Shown here: positions 1 through 9,594 of the stretch, piece after piece
How positions within the stretch are numbered: the stretch's first letter is position 1
Layout of the letters: every line of letters begins with the position of its first letter
From: Mycobacteroides abscessus ATCC 19977
GTDB lineage: Bacteria > Actinomycetota > Actinomycetes > Mycobacteriales > Mycobacteriaceae
NCBI RefSeq assembly: GCF_000069185.1
Contig: NC_010397.1
Location: forward strand, 3,038,001-3,102,000
DNA: 64,000 nt
Direction of reading: 5' to 3'
The notes under the pieces: model-generated
Databases searched by the model: none
Seen by the model: the letters and a program-made list of their open reading frames with translations, nothing else
What the model was told of the DNA's origin: nothing
Made by a program: the position numbers and the translations under genes

Positions 1-1
1 G

Positions 2-967
2 GCCTCGGTGGCCGCACCCGCGCTGCTGCTGGCCATGTTCTGCACCGAGAGTGTCACCAACACACTGGTTTTCACCAACATCAACGGTGTGGTGCTGCTG
101 CTGGAGGTGCTGTTCTTCCGCTGGTTGCTGCACGGCACCAAGAAATCCGAATGGTTGGCCGGGGTTGCCATCGGCCTCACGCTGGTGATCAAACCGCTGC
201 TGGCTCCCCTGCTGTTGCTGCCGCTGTTGAATCGCCAATGGCGTGTGTTCGCCGCCGCGTTCGGCATTCCCGCCTTCTTCAATCTGGTGGCCCTGTACGG
301 CCCCCGCAAGGTCAGGATCGTCGACGGCTGGGACTATCTGCGCCGCACCGTGAAGTACCTGGGCGAAACCCGCGATTACTTCAACAGCTCCATCGCCGGC
401 AACGGCCTGTACTACGGGCTGCCCGAGCCGTTGATCGCCTTTTTGCGGATTGCTTTCCTGGCGATCGCCCTGGTCAGCGTGTGGCTGCTGTACAAGTACT
501 ACCGTCGGCGCGATCCCAGGTTCTGGGCACTGACCACCGGCGGTGTGCTGTTGACCGCGTCTTTCCTGCTGCTGGGCCTGGGCCAGGGGTACTACTCGAT
601 GGCGCTGTTCCCGTTCGTCATGACGATCGTGCTGCCCAATTCGGTGCTGAGGAACTGGCCCGCCTGGCTGGCGGTCTACGGGTTCTTTTCCATGGATCGC
701 TGGCTGCTTGGCCATTGGCCCACCACGGGCCGCGCGCTGGAATACCTCAAGATCACCTACGGGTGGTGCCTGCTGCTGATCGTCGTGATGATGGTGCTGG
801 TGCTTCGGTACCGGGATGCCCGGGCCGCTGGCACACTGGATCAAGGACTAGATCCGGAGTGGATGAGGGCCCAGACAGGCACTAAGGAGTCAGCAACCGA
901 TGACGACATCGAACGACCCGAAGGTGAATCTGACCGACGAGCAGTGGCGGGAGCGACTGACTCCTGA
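2..967 (+). CDS. aftC: Arabinofuranosyltransferase AftC, C-terminal part (5' end outside window)
   Basis: The reading frame is open from the first bases, so the N-terminus lies upstream. The visible 321 residues are mostly hydrophobic helices with short basic loops, as expected for the membrane half of a GT-C (GT87-like) glycosyltransferase. AftC uses decaprenyl-phosphoryl-arabinose to add alpha-1,3 branches to the arabinan of arabinogalactan and lipoarabinomannan. The identification rests on this topology plus the msrB neighbour, since aftC (Rv2673) precedes msrB (Rv2674) in M. tuberculosis. The hydrophilic acidic tail overlaps the start of msrB by 68 bases, an unusually long overlap. Confidence 0.75.
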   Translation, partial: ASVAAPALLLAMFCTESVTNTLVFTNINGVVLLLEVLFFRWLLHGTKKSEWLAGVAIGLTLVIKPLLAPLLLLPLLNRQWRVFAAAFGIPAFFNLVALYGPRKVRIVDGWDYLRRTVKYLGETRDYFNSSIAGNGLYYGLPEPLIAFLRIAFLAIALVSVWLLYKYYRRRDPRFWALTTGGVLLTASFLLLGLGQGYYSMALFPFVMTIVLPNSVLRNWPAWLAVYGFFSMDRWLLGHWPTTGRALEYLKITYGWCLLLIVVMMVLVLRYRDARAAGTLDQGLDPEWMRAQTGTKESATDDDIERPEGESDRRAVAGATDS

Positions 968-1313
968 CGAGTTCGCGGTGCTGCGCCGTGCGGGCACCGA
1001 ACGACCGTTCGTCGGCGAGTACACCGACACCAAGACCGAGGGCGTGTACAACTGCCGGGCATGCGGCGCCGAACTGTTCCGCAGCACCGAGAAGTTCGAA
1101 TCCCATTGCGGCTGGCCGTCCTTCTTCGACCCGGCCAATTCCGACGCAGTGATTCTGCGGCCCGACGACTCGCTCGGTATGCGGCGGGTGGAGGTGCTGT
1201 GCGCCAACTGCCACAGCCACTTGGGCCACGTGTTCGAGGGCGAGGGATACCCCACGCCGACCGATCAGCGTTACTGCATCAACTCAATTAGTCTGCGGTT
1301 GGCACCACAGTAA
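900..1313 (+). CDS. msrB: Peptide-methionine (R)-S-oxide reductase MsrB
   Basis: This 137-residue protein reduces methionine-R-sulfoxide in proteins and takes part in oxidative damage repair in the cytosol. It has the full MsrB set: zinc cysteines C52/C55 and C101/C104, the conserved CGWPSF block at 70-75, and the catalytic cysteine C126 in RYCIN. The length is normal for a stand-alone MsrB. The start fits the family N-terminus and has a GGAGT ribosome site nearby, even though it lies inside the end of aftC. Co-transcription with aftC is likely. Confidence 0.95.
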   Translation: MTTSNDPKVNLTDEQWRERLTPDEFAVLRRAGTERPFVGEYTDTKTEGVYNCRACGAELFRSTEKFESHCGWPSFFDPANSDAVILRPDDSLGMRRVEVLCANCHSHLGHVFEGEGYPTPTDQRYCINSISLRLAPQ

Positions 1314-1621
1314 CGTCCCAATCGGCGGCCGCCTCGGCGCGAGATATTTGACCGGCCCAATGCGATCGCGATTGCCTGATGCGTCGATGGCCCGCAGCAG
1401 GCAATGTCGGCCCGGACTACCTGCTCTGGCTCGGCAGCATCGCTACGTTTATGGACGAGCAGCTGCTCAATATCAGTTCCCTGAAACCACTTTCGGGCCT
1501 TCTCCATCTGCACTCTGATGCGGCCCAACCTCTCGCCGGCCTCAGCGTCCGATCCAATGTCACCGCCAATTCATCGGCAGTCCAGCGCCGTTGAGTTACA
1601 CCATCAACCACATATGGCGGG
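1314..1621. other. Gene-free stretch with a possible gene remnant
   Basis: No convincing intact gene lies between msrB and the minus-strand lipoprotein. On the minus strand two overlapping frames look protein-like. One (about 1611 to 1540) begins MVDGVTQRRWTADELAVTL. The other, shifted by one frame (about 1567 to 1380), continues with a charged helical stretch (GRIRVQMEKARKWFQGTDI). Together they look like one short gene broken by a frameshift, but I cannot name a family. No promoter or terminator stands out. Confidence 0.3.
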
Positions 1622-2185
1622 CTACCTCTGGACCTCCGTACAGACCGTGAACTTGCGCTGCGGGTGTTTGTAACCGCCCGACGGGCAGCCTTCCAGTGTT
1701 GTGGTGTCCAGGATGATCTTGAGTGGCTTGATTCGTTTGGGTGCGTTGGTGTCTGTGCAGACGACCTTGGCTACAGGCTGACCCAGGCTGATGCACGAGT
1801 CCTTGGCCCACGCCAAGTCCAGGCATGCGGTGTACTGCCCGGTGGCCTCGGAATTGTGATAGTAGGAACGATCGGTATCTCCGCATTCTTGCGGGATATT
1901 GACACGCTGCACGATCCGGTAGGTATTTCGGTCCGAGCCACAATCCACCACCGTCAACGACGCATTCACCAGCTCGCCGCCCAAATTCACACATCCACCC
2001 ACCGGAGCCTCCGCCTGACCATTAGCCGTCAACGAACCTGGCGACGGGAACTGGCCGGGAATGTCCGCAAAATCAGTCGATTCCTGTCGGGTCGCAGACT
2101 GCTTTGTCGACGGCGTTTCCTCGGCTTGAGCGCATCCCGCAATGGCAAAGCCACACAATCCCATGACAACAAACAGCGCCCTCAA
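1622..2185 (-). CDS. LppU-like putative lipoprotein
   Basis: A predicted lipoprotein of 187 residues from a TTG start at 2185, chosen because an AGGGGG ribosome site lies 6 bases ahead and the signal peptide begins there (MRALFVVMGLCGF, then lipobox AIAGC). The mature part has cysteines in GGCVNLGG, VVDCGS, QECGDTD and TACLDL, a pattern I associate with the mycobacterial LppU family; that link is from memory. It is the last gene of a three-gene minus-strand cluster of secreted proteins absent from the matching place in M. tuberculosis. Function unknown. Confidence 0.6.
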   Translation of the reverse strand: MRALFVVMGLCGFAIAGCAQAEETPSTKQSATRQESTDFADIPGQFPSPGSLTANGQAEAPVGGCVNLGGELVNASLTVVDCGSDRNTYRIVQRVNIPQECGDTDRSYYHNSEATGQYTACLDLAWAKDSCISLGQPVAKVVCTDTNAPKRIKPLKIILDTTTLEGCPSGGYKHPQRKFTVCTEVQR

Positions 2186-2219
2186 CGCAATGCCCCCTGC
2201 TTCCAGTTGCTCGGTTTGA

Positions 2220-2747
2220 TTAGAAGACGAAAGAACCGGATGGTTGCAACACAAAACCGCGCTCCGGGCTGACGCGTTCGATGCACGCGATCAATCCGTC
2301 GCCACCGGCCGCACATGTCACGTTCCCATATGAGACCTTCTGGCCTGGGTTGAGAATCTTCCGTCCGGGGTTGGCATCTTTGCAGGCGCCCTTGGTGTGG
2401 GCTATGCCGCGTTGGTTTACGGCGCCGAAGTCACATGGTCCAGAATCCCCGCCGTGCACAGGAACATCCTGAAGGCCCGGGAGCGGGCCCCAGCAAGAAA
2501 TCTCCTGATTATCTCCGTTCGGGTTTTTAGGCGCGCCAAAATTGCAGTCAACACCGTTTGCCGTTGAAAACCCGATGGTCTTTGAGCCTCTGTCCCAGCC
2601 CATCGTGTACGACGCTACCGGCGCCTCTGAGAAACCATTGAGATCAGGGAATCCTGGCGGTTCAGCAGAAGCAATATTGGACTGAGAGCATGCCGAAATA
2701 GCTAGTGCAAGAAATGCAGCAGATGCGTATGAAACTCGTGTCTTCAT
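2220..2747 (-). CDS. Putative secreted lipoprotein, cysteine-containing
   Basis: A 175-residue exported protein. The ATG at 2747 is preferred over the GTG two codons upstream because AGGAG lies 9 bases before it but only 3 before the GTG. A signal peptide ends in the lipobox AISAC. The mature domain has evenly placed cysteines (VDCNF, ISCWG, GPCDFG, GACKD, VTCAAG, LIACIE) and ends with GFVLQPSGSFVF, a plan seen in several mycobacterial secreted proteins of unknown role. It starts 12 bases after the stop of the Gln/Pro-rich gene, so the two are probably one transcript. Confidence 0.65.
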   Translation of the reverse strand: MKTRVSYASAAFLALAISACSQSNIASAEPPGFPDLNGFSEAPVASYTMGWDRGSKTIGFSTANGVDCNFGAPKNPNGDNQEISCWGPLPGLQDVPVHGGDSGPCDFGAVNQRGIAHTKGACKDANPGRKILNPGQKVSYGNVTCAAGGDGLIACIERVSPERGFVLQPSGSFVF

Positions 2748-2759
2748 AATCACGCTCTC

Positions 2760-4451
2760 CTATTGAATCGTGCAGTTAGTCGTGTATATACGTGGACTGT
2801 AGGGCACCTTCGCCGTGCCGTTGTTAACAGCTTCACGGTTAGCAGCCATCCAGGCGGGGTCCCAGAACTGGCTAACTTTCAGCTCCAGACTACCCATCTT
2901 GGTAGCAGAATCCAGGCCCTGTTTTGTGATGGTCGGCGCGTACACCCCATCCACACCCCCGATATTACTGACAACGTTTTCTACCAGGACATCGCCCACA
3001 GTTTTCTCAGTGAGTTCCTTGGCTGTCGACGCCAAGACGCCCGTAGCGGACCGACCTGCAGATGACTCGGCGAAGAAGAAGCCATCTTCTCCCTTGGCGC
3101 CAAGAGCAATGAGTTGACTCTCCCGACTTCCAGATAACAGCGGTCCGATATACGTAAAGGGGCCGTTGATCCAGCTATTAGGGTTCTTGGGGTCGATCGG
3201 CGCAGATTGATACAACGCACGACCGGTCGTATCCGGATCTGCCGACGTGTTCCCTGCTAAGAGCATGGTGTTTGTCTTAGGATCAAATGCTCCGCTGGTT
3301 TGTGCCAACGGTGAGTTGCCGATGATCTTGTCGGGATGAGCAAGATCGACGATGGCGGAGTTCGGCGTCACATAGTGCTCGTTGAGAGTCCCGTCGGGAT
3401 TGTGGTATTTGGGCGTGCTGTAGAACGCATATTGCTTACCTTGCGGTCCTAGAGCTGTCCCAGTCGGGATTGGACGCTGGTCCTTGGGAAGAAACTGCGG
3501 ATTGAGCGGATTGTCCGCACCGTCAAGCTTCGGATGCTCCCCGATCTTGCCCGGATCCCCACCTAGATTGCGGCCTGTGTTCGGGATGCTGAAGTCCAAG
3601 TCGTCACCCGTGGCTGTCTGCCGGGGCGCTTCGCAGTTGACTTTCCGATCCGATACAGATTGGTTAGAAGGCTCCTGCGACGGCTCGGAGTCTTGCGGTC
3701 CGGCCTGTTCAGGTGCGCAGTTACATTCGTCGCCGGGGCCAACTTTGCGGCTGGGCTGTTGGAACAACGACCCGGCACCGCCCGCCGCAGAAGCCATGAA
3801 ACTAAGCATCTGCTGAGCAATGCCGTAATACTCGGCCGCAGACTGACACTGCTGCTGACGCTGTTGCTGCTGCTGATCCAACTGCTGCGTCGTATCGTCC
3901 TGCTTGTTCTGCGGCTGCTGTTGGTTCGGCTGTTGCTGTTGCGGCTGTTGGCCCTGTTGCGGCTGTTGTGGCGAATTCTGTTGCGGTGCCTGGTAATCAG
4001 GATTCGGCTTACCGGGCCCCTGAGTGTAGGGAGTCGCGGTTTGGTAGTCAGGTATCTGCGTCCCATGAGCGGGCTGCTGCGCCTGTTGGGGCTGCTGCCC
4101 GGCCTGCTGACCTGGAACCTGTTGGGGCGCTTGCGGACTACCGCTGTTGTATATCGAGATGCCATTGTTTTGATCCAGCGGCGGCTGGTTGTTGCCACCC
4201 TGGTAATCAGGCATCGAGCTGGGCATTTGCGGTGGCTGGAACTGAGAGCCGTTCATACCCCCAGGGCCCATCCCCCCGCCCGTGGGCCCCGTTGGGTCCG
4301 CGGCTACGGTCGCGACGGCCGAAAAGCCACTACCAGGAAGGGTGTGGTCATCGACAACCTTCGCTCCGCCGACAGCCATGGCGACAATCGCCGCCAGCGC
4401 CGATGCCCGCCGCAAACCCGCAGACATCGCCCAACGATCCTTCATGACCAT
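2760..4451 (-). CDS. Secreted Gln/Pro-rich protein with conserved C-terminal domain
   Basis: A 563-residue protein I cannot assign to a family. Residues 1-51 form a long signal sequence ending AVATVAADP, the usual look of a mycobacterial signal peptidase site. Residues about 55-205 are low complexity, dominated by Gln, Pro, Gly and Asn with repeated DYQ motifs. Residues about 205-260 hold cysteines (QQCQSA, DECNC). Residues 330-563 form a compact, ordinary-composition domain that ends in NCTIQ. AAAGGGG lies 11 bases before the start. It heads the cluster with the two lipoproteins. A surface or cell-wall role is inferred from the architecture alone. Confidence 0.6.
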   Translation of the reverse strand: MVMKDRWAMSAGLRRASALAAIVAMAVGGAKVVDDHTLPGSGFSAVATVAADPTGPTGGGMGPGGMNGSQFQPPQMPSSMPDYQGGNNQPPLDQNNGISIYNSGSPQAPQQVPGQQAGQQPQQAQQPAHGTQIPDYQTATPYTQGPGKPNPDYQAPQQNSPQQPQQGQQPQQQQPNQQQPQNKQDDTTQQLDQQQQQRQQQCQSAAEYYGIAQQMLSFMASAAGGAGSLFQQPSRKVGPGDECNCAPEQAGPQDSEPSQEPSNQSVSDRKVNCEAPRQTATGDDLDFSIPNTGRNLGGDPGKIGEHPKLDGADNPLNPQFLPKDQRPIPTGTALGPQGKQYAFYSTPKYHNPDGTLNEHYVTPNSAIVDLAHPDKIIGNSPLAQTSGAFDPKTNTMLLAGNTSADPDTTGRALYQSAPIDPKNPNSWINGPFTYIGPLLSGSRESQLIALGAKGEDGFFFAESSAGRSATGVLASTAKELTEKTVGDVLVENVVSNIGGVDGVYAPTITKQGLDSATKMGSLELKVSQFWDPAWMAANREAVNNGTAKVPYSPRIYTTNCTIQ

Positions 4452-4960
4452 GGATACAACCGCCCCTTTCAGCTGACGCTGACCGCGCCCCTGGACAGAT
4501 CATTGCATACAAATGGTTGCCATGTCGATAAAACCCCAGCTATTAAGTTTGCCATTCCGCTTTGGTCCTACATCGCGCTGGTAGACGCAACATGCAGACC
4601 TCGGACCAGCACCGCGATCTTGGAGCAACCTCAGTCGTGAGACATCACCTCACGGTCGGCATGTTCGCACGTATTCGCCAGATCTCGACGTTCCGGCCAG
4701 ATCGCTAGTCAGTTTCGGCACCCCGGCGTACAACGAGCGCATGGCACACTCACGGCGCGATAAGTTCGCCACCGCGTACATCGGTGACCTCGCGCCGTCT
4801 CGAGATGGAGACCGCGCTCCAACTTCACCGACCCACTCGGGACCGCAGGGGCGATCCCGCCGAAATCCGCGAAATATCCTCCAAGGCATGGGCTCAACGA
4901 CTCCGTCACGGGACTGACCGCTCACGCCAATAGTTGAAAAGCGCTACCTCGCCTGTCTCA
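4452..4960. other. Intergenic stretch without a supported gene
   Basis: About 500 bases between the Gln/Pro-rich secreted gene and the MFS exporter. The part next to 4452 must carry the promoter of the secreted cluster. The short open frames here (for example minus 4709-4909) have no family features or ribosome sites. I see no transposase or tRNA remnant. Confidence 0.4.
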
Positions 4961-6139
4961 TCAACTCGATCTCGCTGACGTTACAGCCCTCCTAGTTCGG
5001 CGTCGTGCCTGCAGCCCGCACAGCGTGACCACGAGCGCCAGCGCCGCCAACATCACACTGACCCATAGCGGTCCTCGGTAGCCCAGCGGGGTGTGTATCG
5101 ACGCCCCTCCCAGCGACGGGCCGATGACGGTACCGACGTTGAAGGCAGCGGTGGTGAGCGAGCTGCCCAGCATGGGCGCATCACTCGCGGCGTACAGCCC
5201 CTGCGAAAACAGGGTCGAGCCGACGCCGAACGACAACGCGCCCAGTGCGAACACGAGCGTGACGAAAAGCCAGTCGTGAGCCGCCGTGCCCGCGAACGCG
5301 ATCCAGCCCGCCAGCAGCAACACTCCGCCCCCACCGGCTACCAGGTTGGCGTGTGAGTCGGCGAGTCTGCCCGTGGCGTGGACGCCGACAAACGAGCCAC
5401 ACCCAAAGAGTGCCAGGAGCGCCGGAGTCCACGCCGGACTCAACGAGGTGACCTGCACCGAGACGGGAGCCAGATAGGTAAAGGCACAAAAGGTTGCTGC
5501 GTTGCACAGAACTCCCGCGGCCAGCGTTATCTGCAGCCGTCGGTTCCGAAGCGTCCGCAATTCACCAATTCCGTCCGGTAAGCCGGTCACCGGCCGTCCG
5601 ACTGGTAGTGCGTACATGATCGCCGCGAGCGCCGGCACCGATACCAGCACCACCGCCCACAGCGCCGCACGCCATCCCCAGAAGTAGCCGAGCGCCGCGC
5701 CGCCGGGTACTCCTGCGACACAGGCGATTGTTATGCCACTGAGCAGCAACGCTGTGGTGCGCCCCTTCGCGCGTGGACCCGTAATGGACATCGCTGTCGT
5801 CAGCGCCACTGCCAGGAATCCGGCGTTAGCGACCGCCGAAACCACACGAACGATCAACAGCAACGGAAAGCTCGCGGCCGTCGCGCCCACGATGTGCGCT
5901 GCGATAAAGACCGACAAGAACAACACGAGCGCCCGGCGCCGGGGCCAACGACCACTGATAAGAGCCATCAGTGGAGCACCGACGATGATGCCAACGGCAA
6001 ACGCTGACGTCAGCGTTCCCGCCGCAGCCAGCGAGACACCAAAGTCGTCACCCACCTCGGTGATGAGCCCGGCGAACATGAATTCCGAACAGCCCTGGGC
6101 GAATATGGCCAAGGTGAGCGCGTAGATAGGCAGTGTCAC
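4961..6139 (-). CDS. MFS exporter of the Cmx/AraJ-like drug efflux type
   Basis: A 392-residue, 12-helix major facilitator protein in the plasma membrane, expected to export small molecules by proton exchange. The N-terminus (IYALTLAIFAQGCSEFMFAGL) and the loop GRWPRRRALV after helix 2 match the Cmx/CmlA-like chloramphenicol efflux group and sugar efflux relatives; the substrate cannot be fixed from sequence. It stands alone between the secreted cluster and hemQ, where M. tuberculosis has other genes. With the cat gene 6 kb away, a joint contribution to intrinsic phenicol resistance is possible but is inference. Confidence 0.75.
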   Translation of the reverse strand: MTLPIYALTLAIFAQGCSEFMFAGLITEVGDDFGVSLAAAGTLTSAFAVGIIVGAPLMALISGRWPRRRALVLFLSVFIAAHIVGATAASFPLLLIVRVVSAVANAGFLAVALTTAMSITGPRAKGRTTALLLSGITIACVAGVPGGAALGYFWGWRAALWAVVLVSVPALAAIMYALPVGRPVTGLPDGIGELRTLRNRRLQITLAAGVLCNAATFCAFTYLAPVSVQVTSLSPAWTPALLALFGCGSFVGVHATGRLADSHANLVAGGGGVLLLAGWIAFAGTAAHDWLFVTLVFALGALSFGVGSTLFSQGLYAASDAPMLGSSLTTAAFNVGTVIGPSLGGASIHTPLGYRGPLWVSVMLAALALVVTLCGLQARRRTRRAVTSARSS

Positions 6140-6287
6140 AACAACTCCGTGCAGATGAGTAGGCCGAATAGGGACGGCAAAGCATCTGGGATTGGTTCGG
6201 CTGCTACTTGTTCAGACGGACCGAAAGGTCAACGTCGCAGAACGGCAAAGACAACCACCGCAATGGTTGGCGCCCATACTAACCCGT

Positions 6288-6335
6288 CGACACGCCGCGT
6301 CCTGCGGGCGTGTCTCGGCATGTCACGGCGTGTCG
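6288..6335. terminator. Hairpins downstream of hemQ
   Basis: CGACACGCCG at 6288-6297 pairs perfectly with CGGCGTGTCG at 6326-6335. The inner part of the same left arm (6289-6296) can instead pair with GGCGTGTC at 6307-6314. The structure begins 4 bases beyond the hemQ stop. A role as terminator of the minus-strand hem operon is likely, though no U-run follows, as is common in mycobacteria. Confidence 0.55.
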
Positions 6336-6339
6336 GCGA

Positions 6340-7035
6340 CTACGGGAGGCGCGCGACGAGCTCCTCGGGCGAGATCCTCGGGCCGGTGAAGAATGGCGTC
6401 TCTTCGCGCACGTGCAGGCGCGCCTCGGTGGCGCGTAGATCGCGCATCAGGTCCACGATGCGGTACAGCTCCGGGGCCTCGAACGCCAGCAGCCACTCGT
6501 AGTCGCCGAGCGCGAACGCCGGCACCGTGTTGGCGCGCACATCCTTGTAGGCCCGGGCGGCGATGCCGTGATCGGCGAGCATCTTGCGCCGCTCCTCGTC
6601 GGGCAGCAAGTACCAATCGTAAGACCGCACAAAGGGATACACGCAGATGTAGGCGCCGGGTTCCTCCCCTGCAAGGAAGGCCGGGATGTGGCTCTTGTTG
6701 AACTCGGCGGGCCGGTGCAGGGCCGCGTTGCTCCACACGGGAGTGCTGGCCCGGCCCAGGCTCGTGGTGCGCCGGAAATCGCTGTACAGCGCCTGCAGCT
6801 GCTCGATCGATTCGGCATGCGACCAGATCATGAAGTCCGCATCGGCGCGCAGGCCGGCCACGTCGTAGATGCCGCGCACCACCACGCCGTCATCCTCGTG
6901 CCGTTTGATCAGAGTGGCCACCTCATCGGCGACGCCGTCACGGTCGTCGCCCAGACCTCCGTCGCGTACCTGGAACACCGAGAACATCAGGTAGCGGATG
7001 GTGGAGTTGAGGGTGTCGAAATCGAGGCTAGCCAT
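6340..7035 (-). CDS. hemQ: Coproheme decarboxylase (hydrogen-peroxide dependent) ChdC/HemQ
   Basis: The last enzyme of the coproporphyrin-dependent heme pathway of Gram-positive bacteria: it removes two propionates from iron-coproporphyrin III to give heme b. The 231-residue chlorite-dismutase-like protein begins [20 protein letters not shown]. It contains the active-site stretch [12 protein letters not shown], with the tyrosine that forms the catalytic radical, and the MLADHG segment with the likely heme-ligating histidine. The ATG at 7035 is used; an upstream extension would lie entirely in hemY. It overlaps the end of hemY by 8 bases, so translation is probably coupled. Confidence 0.93.
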   Translation of the reverse strand: MASLDFDTLNSTIRYLMFSVFQVRDGGLGDDRDGVADEVATLIKRHEDDGVVVRGIYDVAGLRADADFMIWSHAESIEQLQALYSDFRRTTSLGRASTPVWSNAALHRPAEFNKSHIPAFLAGEEPGAYICVYPFVRSYDWYLLPDEERRKMLADHGIAARAYKDVRANTVPAFALGDYEWLLAFEAPELYRIVDLMRDLRATEARLHVREETPFFTGPRISPEELVARLP

Positions 7036-8404
7036 GCCTCCATCGTGCCACGCTGGCCTGCGCGGCTTGCGAGGCGGAGGCCACACAAGCCGGCACCCCT
7101 ATCCCATCCAGGTACGAGCCGGCCACCGCGATTCCGGACGGCAATCCGGAACGGATGGCGTCGACGACTTCAGCGTGGCCCGGCCCGTACTGCGGCATGG
7201 CATCGATCCAGCGGGCCACCGCCGAGTTGACCGGGACGATGCCGGCGCCCAACACCGCCTCCAGATCGGCAACGGCCCAGTGTCGCAGCTGCTCGTCGGT
7301 GGTAGCGCGCGCCACCGTGTCACCGAAGCGTCCATAGGAAAGTCGCACCACCTGGGTACTCCGCCCGCGCAACCCCCACTTACTGGTCGAGAACGTTATG
7401 GCCTTGGTATGCAAGGCTTCTCCCGACGCGACGAGCACCCCCGAATTGGCGGGTATCGGGGCGTCGCCGGGCAGCGTCAGCGCCACGACGACCGACGAGG
7501 CCACCGGGATGGTGCGTGCGGCGGCCGCCGACTCAGGGGCCACCGCCTCAAGAATTGCGGCCGCGCGGGGTGCCGGCACCGCCACGATGACGGCATCGAC
7601 GGCGTCCGTCAGTCCGCCCTCGCCAGTGACCGCCCAGCCCGCGCCGTCACGTTCGATGCCGGTCACCGCGACCTGCACATGTTCGGCCCGCGCACGGCTC
7701 CAGAGCTCCTCCACCAGCACTGCATAGCCGCCGTCAACAGCACCGAAAATGCCGCTGTCGGAGATCGGTGGCAACGCCTGCCGGGCCGCGGCCAACAGAC
7801 TGCCCGCTCCCTCGTCGAGTGCCCGGGCAATGCCGGGGGCTGCCGTACGCAGACCCGTCGTCGCGGCCGAGCCCGCATACACGCCACCGAGCAACGGATC
7901 GACCAGCCGGGCGACGACCTGCGGCCCGAATCGCAGGGCGACAAGGTCAGCGACGGTCGGTTCGGCTCCGACGGTCCAATGCATGTCGCGCTGGGGTTCA
8001 CTGTCGATGCGGGCAACGGTTTCCTCGTCGACGAGCCCCACCACCGACGACGCCGAAGCCGGAATGCCGTTCACCGTCCTCGCGGGCAGCGGATGCAAGC
8101 CGCCGCCGGCGTAGATCAGCGGCCGCGCGCCGGTGGTGTCGAGCGTGCGGTCGGCCAGCCCCAGTTCATCCAGCAGGTCGAGAACCTCCGGGCGCCGGGT
8201 GATGAAGGCCTCGGCGCCGATGTCGATCCGGTGTTCACCCAGGGTGATGGTGCGCAGGATGCCGCCCAACTGCCCGGCCGGGTCGTAGAGGCTGATGCGG
8301 GCGTCATCACCAAGTTCGCGGCGGAGCCGATATGCCGCCGTCAGGCCCGAAATACCGCCCCCCACAATGGCAATGGAGGGAGAACCCGACGGCTGCGGCG
8401 TCAC
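7028..8404 (-). CDS. hemY: Coproporphyrinogen III oxidase (HemY/CgoX)
   Basis: An FAD enzyme of 458 residues that oxidises coproporphyrinogen III to coproporphyrin III before iron insertion. The N-terminus has the dinucleotide-binding fold [17 protein letters not shown], and the C-terminus the second FAD contact region ([15 protein letters not shown]). Length and overall pattern match actinobacterial HemY (Rv2677c). It lies between hemE and hemQ in a tight minus-strand operon with 16 bases to hemE, so three heme steps are transcribed together. Confidence 0.93.
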   Translation of the reverse strand: MTPQPSGSPSIAIVGGGISGLTAAYRLRRELGDDARISLYDPAGQLGGILRTITLGEHRIDIGAEAFITRRPEVLDLLDELGLADRTLDTTGARPLIYAGGGLHPLPARTVNGIPASASSVVGLVDEETVARIDSEPQRDMHWTVGAEPTVADLVALRFGPQVVARLVDPLLGGVYAGSAATTGLRTAAPGIARALDEGAGSLLAAARQALPPISDSGIFGAVDGGYAVLVEELWSRARAEHVQVAVTGIERDGAGWAVTGEGGLTDAVDAVIVAVPAPRAAAILEAVAPESAAAARTIPVASSVVVALTLPGDAPIPANSGVLVASGEALHTKAITFSTSKWGLRGRSTQVVRLSYGRFGDTVARATTDEQLRHWAVADLEAVLGAGIVPVNSAVARWIDAMPQYGPGHAEVVDAIRSGLPSGIAVAGSYLDGIGVPACVASASQAAQASVARWRHG

Positions 8405-8420
8405 TTGGCCAGCTCACACA

Positions 8421-9515
8421 TCACAACGAATGCACCAGCGCCGCCGCATCGGTCAGTACCGCCGGATCGGTATCCGGCAGCACGCCATGCCCCAGATTGA
8501 AGATATGCCCGGCGGCGCCGTCAGCCACCGCCTGGCGTCCCTCGGCGACGATACGGCGAACTTCACTCTCCACTACCGGCCATCCCGCCAACAGCACGGC
8601 AGGATCGAGGTTGCCCTGCAAGGCTTTTCCGGAACCAACTCGGCTCGCCGCGACATTCAGCGGGGTGCGCCAGTCCACCCCCACCACCGTGGCGCCGGCC
8701 TCCCCCATCGCCCCCAGCAGCTCGGCGGTGCCCACCCCGAAGTGCGTCATCGGCACACCGACTCCCGCGAACTCCTGGAAAATCCTTGTGCTGTGCGGCA
8801 ACACCGCAGCGCGGTAATCGGCCAGGGACAGTGCGCCCGCCCACGAGTCGAACAACTGCAGCGCGTCCACTCCCGCGTCGAGCTGCGCCCGCAGAAACGC
8901 GATGGTGATGTCGGTCAACGCCGTCATCAACGCATGCCAGGTCTGCGGATCGCCCAGCAGCAGGGCCTTGGTGCGCTGATGGTGACGGCTCGGGCCGCCC
9001 TCCACGAGGTAGGAAGCCAATGTGAAGGGCGCACCGGCGAAGCCGATCAGCGGGGTGGCGCCGAGCTCGCCGACCAGTAGCCGCACCGCGGCGCTGACGG
9101 CCTCGACCTGTCCGGGCTCCAGCCGCGGCAGCGCCGCCACATCCGCGGTGGTGCGCACCGGGTTGGCGATCACGGGCCCGACATCCGGAACGATGTCCAG
9201 GTCGATTCCGGCGGCCTTGAGTGGCACCACGATGTCCGAGAAGAGAATGGCGGCATCCACACGGTGCCGACGGATCGGCTGCAGTGTGATCTCGCAAACC
9301 AGTTCGGGGTTAAAACAAGCGTCCAGCATGGCGTGATCGGCTCGCACCGCCCGGTACTCCGGCAGCGAACGTCCGGCTTGCCGCATGAACCACACCGGCG
9401 GGTGGCTGGGCACCCCGCCCGCGGCAGCCACCAAATAGGGCGAAAGAGGCAGGTCACGCCGCGTTTTCGAAGTGGTTTGCGCCGCCGTGGCGCTATCTTC
9501 GTTCAATCCGGTCAT
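8421..9515 (-). CDS. hemE: Uroporphyrinogen decarboxylase HemE
   Basis: Decarboxylates four acetate side chains of uroporphyrinogen III to give coproporphyrinogen III. It shows the family signature near the N-terminus ([16 protein letters not shown]), the second signature [17 protein letters not shown], and the C-terminal NLGHGVLP. The start at 9515 gives 364 residues, close to the usual 355-360. Longer starts would add an Ala-rich stretch that runs into the divergent DUF3000 gene. No clear ribosome site precedes it, so the start is less certain than the identity. Confidence 0.93.
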   Translation of the reverse strand: MTGLNEDSATAAQTTSKTRRDLPLSPYLVAAAGGVPSHPPVWFMRQAGRSLPEYRAVRADHAMLDACFNPELVCEITLQPIRRHRVDAAILFSDIVVPLKAAGIDLDIVPDVGPVIANPVRTTADVAALPRLEPGQVEAVSAAVRLLVGELGATPLIGFAGAPFTLASYLVEGGPSRHHQRTKALLLGDPQTWHALMTALTDITIAFLRAQLDAGVDALQLFDSWAGALSLADYRAAVLPHSTRIFQEFAGVGVPMTHFGVGTAELLGAMGEAGATVVGVDWRTPLNVAASRVGSGKALQGNLDPAVLLAGWPVVESEVRRIVAEGRQAVADGAAGHIFNLGHGVLPDTDPAVLTDAAALVHSL

Positions 9516-9594
9516 CACAGCCCATGCTGCCATGACGGCTTCGCACGGCGCGCCTGCGGGAGCATGTCGGCCCGGCGCGCTACCGTCCATTGCT

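Noticed and set aside
3660..4640. Long plus-strand open frame rich in Leu and Arg
   Set aside because: It is the antisense of the Gln-rich coding region of the secreted protein: CAG/CAA repeats read backwards give CTG/TTG leucine runs. No ribosome site or family feature.
4650..4925. Short minus-strand open frames in the gap before the MFS gene
   Set aside because: Arg/Cys-rich shadow-like sequences without ribosome sites or family features.
6998..8500. 500-codon plus-strand open frame over hemY
   Set aside because: It is an antisense shadow caused by high GC at third positions. HemY on the minus strand has clear FAD motifs and family length.
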